A stretch of DNA of 64,000 nucleotides from CALUOB01 sp944322305 (GTDB taxonomy: Bacteria; Actinomycetota; Coriobacteriia; Coriobacteriales; Coriobacteriaceae): positions 1,054,001-1,118,000 of the forward strand of contig OZ007031.1 in the NCBI GenBank assembly GCA_963931605.1. Direction: 5' to 3'. A model generated the notes under the pieces. The model made no database searches and was not told the DNA's origin. It saw nothing but the letters and a program-made list of their open reading frames with translations. This document shows positions 60,873 to 64,000 of the stretch, in pieces. Made by a program: the position numbers and the translations under genes. Within the stretch, counting starts at the first letter, position 1. The number at the start of each line of letters is the position of its first letter.

Positions 60873-61924
60873 TCACGAGTCCATGTCAACCAGCTCGTAG
60901 GTCTGCGTGCCCAGGCCGATGGCCTCGCCGTAGTCCAGCGTGTGCGCGCCGTTGCGGCTCTCCATGCGCTCGATAAGCGCCGCGCCGTCCGGGGCGCCGT
61001 ACACCAGGTCAACGCAGGCGCGGTCAAGCACCACCGGGTCGAGCGAGGACAAGATGCCGATGTCGGCCATCTCGGGGTCGGCCGGGTGGGAGTCGCAGTC
61101 GCAGTCAACCGAGAGGTTGTTCATCACGTTGATGTAGCAGATATTGCCCGCCAGCCGGTTGCTCACGGCCTTGGTCGCCTCGGCCATCGACTCCAAAAGT
61201 CGTCCTGCGCAGGGTTGCCCCAGCTCGTTGTGGAGGTGCCAGCGCTGTGGATGTTCATCTTGCCCTCGCGCGAGGCGATGCCGATGGAGCAGTTCTTAAC
61301 AGCGCCGCCGAACCCACCCATGGCATGCCCCTTGAAGTGCGCCAGGCTGAGCCACCAGTCATAGTTCTCGAAATGGGATCCCACGAGATCCTCGGCGAGG
61401 TGGCGGCCGCCTTCAACCGGCAGGCTCACCGAGCCGTCGGCGTCCATGATGTCCACGTCCGCGATGGCCGTGAACCCGTGGTCCTCGGCCGCCCGCAGAT
61501 GGCTCTCGGTTGAGGAGCGTGCTCCGCCGTAGGCGGTGTTGCACTCCACGATGGTGCCGTTAAGACGCTGGACCAAGCCGGCGATAAGATCGGGCGAGAG
61601 GAAGTTGTGCCCGCCCGGCTCCCCGGTTGAGAGCTTCACCGCCACGTTACCCTGCGGCACAGCCCCCAGCGCGTCGAACGCGCGCCCAAGCCCCTCGGGC
61701 GAAATGTCGCGCGTGAAATACACCAGGGCAGGTTTAGCCGCTCCCTCAGCCGCGACCGGGGCATCGCTTTTCCCAGCGCTACCCTGGGCTGCGGAGCTTC
61801 CCGCCTGCTGCGCACGCTCGCGCGAGCCCTGCCCCGCATCCCCGCCGTTCTCGGCGCCACACCCTGTGAGAGCCGCCGCAAGCGCTCCGACGGCAAGCCC
61901 GGTAAAGGTTCTCCTGCTCAACAT
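60873..61924 (-). pseudogene. DUF362 (4Fe-4S type) exported protein, frameshifted
   Basis: The first part reads from a Tat lipoprotein signal (LSRRTFTGLAVGALAAALTG then C) through VYFTRDISPEGLGRAFDALG, VAVKLSTGEPGGHNFLSPDL and SLAHFKGHAMGGFGGAVKNC. At base 61200 the frame is lost. Continuity resumes one base over with ESMAEATKAVSN and runs to the end (GILSSLDPVVLDRACVDLVY). The break lies in GACTTTTGGAG, where one extra T would restore Asp-Phe-Leu-Glu. So one base is missing in a homopolymer, by mutation or assembly error. DUF362 proteins bind an Fe-S cluster and their substrate is unknown. Confidence 0.82.
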
Positions 61925-62615
61925 GGTCGCCCCTCTCCTCGTTCCCAGCTGCTCCGCGCGCGGAGTCGGCGGGCATCGGGTTGGCCGTGGTGTACTTCCC
62001 CGAGAGCGCGCCCTGCTCGAGCACCATGTACGAGAAGAACGCGGCGTCGTTCTCGCGGCACCAGGCCAAGATGCCCGAATCCTCCGACGAGCGGTTGATC
62101 AGGCTGAAGTGGTTCTGCACCGCGCCCACGCGCAAGCCGTGCGCGCGCAAAATCTCGTCGGCCTGGCGGATCTCGGCGAGATTGTGGTTGGACACGACGA
62201 TAACCGGCGCGTCGTCGCGACCCTCGAAGATGCGGGCGAGCTCCTCGGTGTAGCGCGGCGCTCCCACCGGGTTGTGGATCCAGTAGATGTCAAAGCGGTC
62301 GAGCCCCATAAGCTCCAGCTGACGGGCGATCATATCGGCCACCGGCGTATCTGAATGCGGGTCAGCGCACTGCGGGGTGAACTTATCGGACACCAGGTAG
62401 CTCTCACGCGGCAAGTCGGCGAGGAAACCGGCGAGCGTGCGCTCAGAGGTGCCCATGCCGTAGGCAAAGGCGGTGTCCCACAGGTTGAGGCCGTGGGCCC
62501 GAGCCGCGTCGAAGACGGGGCGCACGTCGTCGGGCGCCAGGCCGCCGCCGAACGTGCCGTCGTTACCCCAGGCCCAGGCGCCAAGCGCCACGGAAGGATA
62601 GGTGATCTCACTCAT
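61779..62615 (-). pseudogene. Aldo/keto reductase, C-terminally truncated
   Basis: Residues 1-220 are a normal AKR (LWDTAFAYGMGTSERTL with Asp and Tyr, SYLVSDKFTPQ with Lys, IYWIHNPVGAPRY with His, SGILAWCRENDAAF). After MPADSAR (base 61956) the sequence changes to unrelated residues, because the frame runs into the start of the DUF362 gene in another frame. About 100 C-terminal residues, including the NADP-binding loop, are missing. The breakpoint is just before the DUF362 start, which suggests one deletion removed the AKR end and the spacer between the two genes. Confidence 0.78.
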
Positions 62616-62706
62616 AGCATCGCTCCATTCGGAATGAACGGAGAAACAACCTCCCCGCCCCGCTTGTATCGTGGAAGCAGCATGTGCGGCTGCCGCACGC
62701 CCGTCC

Positions 62707-63267
62707 TTACGCCTCGGGCTGGTAGGCGTCCTTGAAGCTCAGGCAAGGGCCGAGCACCTTGCCCGTGGAGAGGTAGGAGTACGTGGGGAACTCAAAGAGC
62801 ACGGGCGCGATCTTCTCGTAATCGGGCTTGCCGTCCTCGGTGAGCTTGTCCTCGTCCACGAGCGTCGAGGCGATCGAGCAGATGAAGTTGTCGAACGTTT
62901 CGGTTTCGTACGTATCCTCAACGTTGCAGACAAGCGTGAGCGGGGCGTCCTGCGGCACCGGCGCACCGTTTGCGGCCGCCTCCCACGCGAACACACCGGA
63001 CTTGTCAACCTTCTTGCCGGAGTTGGCGCCCACGTAGGCCGCGCGCGGCAGCAGCGCCTCGTCCACCAGGCTCACCGTGAGCGCGCCCGTCTCGCGGATA
63101 CCTTGGTTGGTGAAGTGGCTCTTCATGCTGCTCACCATGATGCGGTCGTGTCCGATGATGCCCACGTGCGCCACCTCGAGCCAGGTAGGCTTGCCGTCAA
63201 CCATGGCGCCCACCAGCGTGGCGGGCAGCGGGTACAGCGCCAGCATCGAACCGAGATCCTTTTTCAT
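62707..63267 (-). CDS. Flavin reductase-like protein
   Basis: The product is 186 residues; the ATG follows AGAGAGGAA. Features of the flavin-reductase-like (FMN-binding split barrel) family: YPLPATLVGAMVDGKPT at the N-terminus, AHVGIIGHDRIMVSSMKSHF with the flavin phosphate residues, FTNQGIRETGALTVSL and the C-terminal LGPCLSFKDAYQP. It reduces FMN or transfers electrons with bound FMN. An AT-rich upstream region with several GTAAC motifs suggests a regulated promoter. Confidence 0.9.
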   Translation of the reverse strand: MKKDLGSMLALYPLPATLVGAMVDGKPTWLEVAHVGIIGHDRIMVSSMKSHFTNQGIRETGALTVSLVDEALLPRAAYVGANSGKKVDKSGVFAWEAAANGAPVPQDAPLTLVCNVEDTYETETFDNFICSIASTLVDEDKLTEDGKPDYEKIAPVLFEFPTYSYLSTGKVLGPCLSFKDAYQPEA

Positions 63268-63628
63268 AGCCTGTTCCTCTCTTGCCGTGATGTCTTAAAC
63301 TGCGCCGTTCTGTAGCGTGTCTAACGGTTACGTAACAAATCGTTACTTACCGTCTTGTACTATAAGTGACGTATAGTAACTTGTAAAGTGTTTAGATTAC
63401 TTTTGTTGTTTATGACTCTTTTAGAAATGTGTTTGTAACTTATTTAGCATGCCCGCATGAGAAGGCATCCGCCGCTGAAAACACCTGCCGCGCTCCCTTT
63501 TGCTGCAGGTAGGCGGCCCTGCCTGCCGCCGGCCGACCTGGAGCGCCCAGGCGGCACGCATGTCTGCGCACACGGGGCGCCAGGACGCGTAAGATACGGA
63601 GTATGTGCACCCAAGGGAAGGACATACC
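63268..63628. other. Intergenic 361 bp, divergent promoter region
   Basis: Between the flavin reductase and PARG-like genes. The AT-rich stretch 63290-63450 is unlike the rest of the window and carries the GTAAC cluster. No gene seen. Confidence 0.55.
63327..63439. promoter_or_regulatory. Cluster of GTTAC/GTAAC half-sites
   Basis: GTTACGTAAC (63327-63336) is a perfect 10-bp palindrome. GTTAC follows at 63342, giving GTAAC-N5-GTTAC, and GTAAC recurs at 63376 and 63435. They lie in the promoter of the flavin reductase gene, upstream of its start at 63267. Confidence 0.5.
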
Positions 63629-64000
63629 ATGGCACAGGGTACCGAGCGACGCGCCAACCCGCGCCGCGACGCGCGCAAGCAGGCGGCCGAGAAGCACGTG
63701 AAACAGGTAGCCGAGCGCTTCGGCAAGGAAATCGAACGCGCGGCGGCGGGCATGCGCCGCGTGGAGGGCGCGCCTGACGTTGCGCCGGCAGAGCCCTGCG
63801 TGCCCGCCGTTACCGTTACCGCCGAGGACAGCGTGGCCGCCATCCTCGCCAACGGGCGCGGCTACGCGCAGTTCTGCGACCTGGCGGTGCTCGACTTCGC
63901 CTCGTTCGTGAACCCCGGCGGCGGCTACATCCGTGGCGCCTGGGGCCAGGAGCAGGCCCTGTGCGCCGAGTCGTTCCTCTACAACGTGCTGGAGCAAGCC
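63629..64000 (+). CDS. PARG-like (TIGR02452 / DUF2263) protein, partial
   Basis: The gene starts after AAGGGAAGGA and runs off the window after 124 codons. DFASFVNPGGGYIRGAWGQE followed by QALCAES is the microbial PARG/TIGR02452 signature GGG-X6-QEx, which binds ADP-ribose. In canonical PARGs the last two residues are Glu-Glu and the second is catalytic. Here they are Glu-Gln, so activity may be altered or the alignment may shift by one. The preceding basic region (RRANPRRDARKQAAEKHVKQ) is also typical. Its activity would be hydrolysis of ADP-ribose polymers or related conjugates. Confidence 0.85.
   Translation, partial: MAQGTERRANPRRDARKQAAEKHVKQVAERFGKEIERAAAGMRRVEGAPDVAPAEPCVPAVTVTAEDSVAAILANGRGYAQFCDLAVLDFASFVNPGGGYIRGAWGQEQALCAESFLYNVLEQA

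Noticed and set aside
1..64000. tRNA or rRNA genes
   Set aside because: No stretch with a tRNA-like T-loop GTTCGANTC plus matching acceptor arms or any rRNA core was found by eye; a tRNAscan run would settle it.

Overview
The window is high-GC DNA, roughly two thirds GC, densely packed with genes on both strands. It reads as a gut or mucosal member of the Coriobacteriia (Actinomycetota; Collinsella/Olsenella-like). Support for this: sortase-anchored surface proteins, an LPxTG pilus locus, a PTS beta-glucoside locus, small Tat-exported flavodoxin lipoproteins, many toxin-antitoxin pairs, and a pervasive high-GC codon bias that leaves long empty antisense frames. The genus assignment is inference. 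No rRNA, tRNA, intact transposase or CRISPR array was seen.

Layout. 1-5.2 kb: a graveyard of mobile and defence gene fragments (AbiEii toxin piece, C5-methyltransferase piece, frameshifted AlbA/Schlafen-type ATPase) around two intact XRE regulators and an AAA/DUF4143 ATPase. 5.2-11.2 kb: ferrochelatase, a two-gene ABC exporter-type pair and its divergent AraC regulator. 11.2-17.4 kb: Fic protein, a MazF-type toxin-antitoxin pair, an ECF sigma factor with its anti-sigma gene, then a low-GC island. This stretch carries six good copies of a dispersed repeat of about 24 bp. 17.5-22.7 kb: a 1706-residue LPxTG-anchored M60 (mucin-type) metallopeptidase. 22.8-28.6 kb: LysR with two aldo/keto reductases, a small membrane protein behind a structured leader, a DUF5714 protein, and a TetR operon. 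28.7-32.1 kb: pilus operon (major pilin, class C sortase, accessory pilin). 32.4-44.4 kb: housekeeping and accessory genes (isochorismatase, GyrI-like, uracil permease, FMN reductase, MFS remnant, D-2-hydroxyacid dehydrogenase, prfC, patatin) and two toxin-antitoxin pairs. 44.5-55.3 kb: two GH1 glucosidases, the PTS IIBCA permease and an RpiR regulator, interrupted by a Tet-type ribosomal-protection GTPase and an AEC transporter. 55.4-64 kb: a redox cluster (aldo/keto reductases, FMN reductases, flavodoxin, flavin reductase) in which three neighbouring genes are decaying, then the start of a PARG-like gene.

The most unusual content is intergenic. Three gene-free stretches (12.74-13.04, 37.87-38.61 and 48.59-49.19 kb) hold arrays of short degenerate repeats. 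In each array one block of units is inverted relative to the other, and a hairpin lies at the orientation switch (strong at two arrays, weak at the third). The three unit sequences look unrelated, but the spacings fall at about 30-32, 41, 52 or 63 bp, close to whole numbers of DNA helical turns. That shared architecture is the best candidate here for something undescribed.

Functional logic. The PTS permease, two 6-phospho-beta-glucosidases and RpiR form an aryl/beta-glucoside uptake module. The pilus operon and the M60 protein equip the cell for mucus attachment and mucin-protein attack. LysR-AKR, AraC-ABC, TetR-membrane proteins and the toxin-antitoxin pairs each show a local palindrome or a divergent layout consistent with self-contained regulation.
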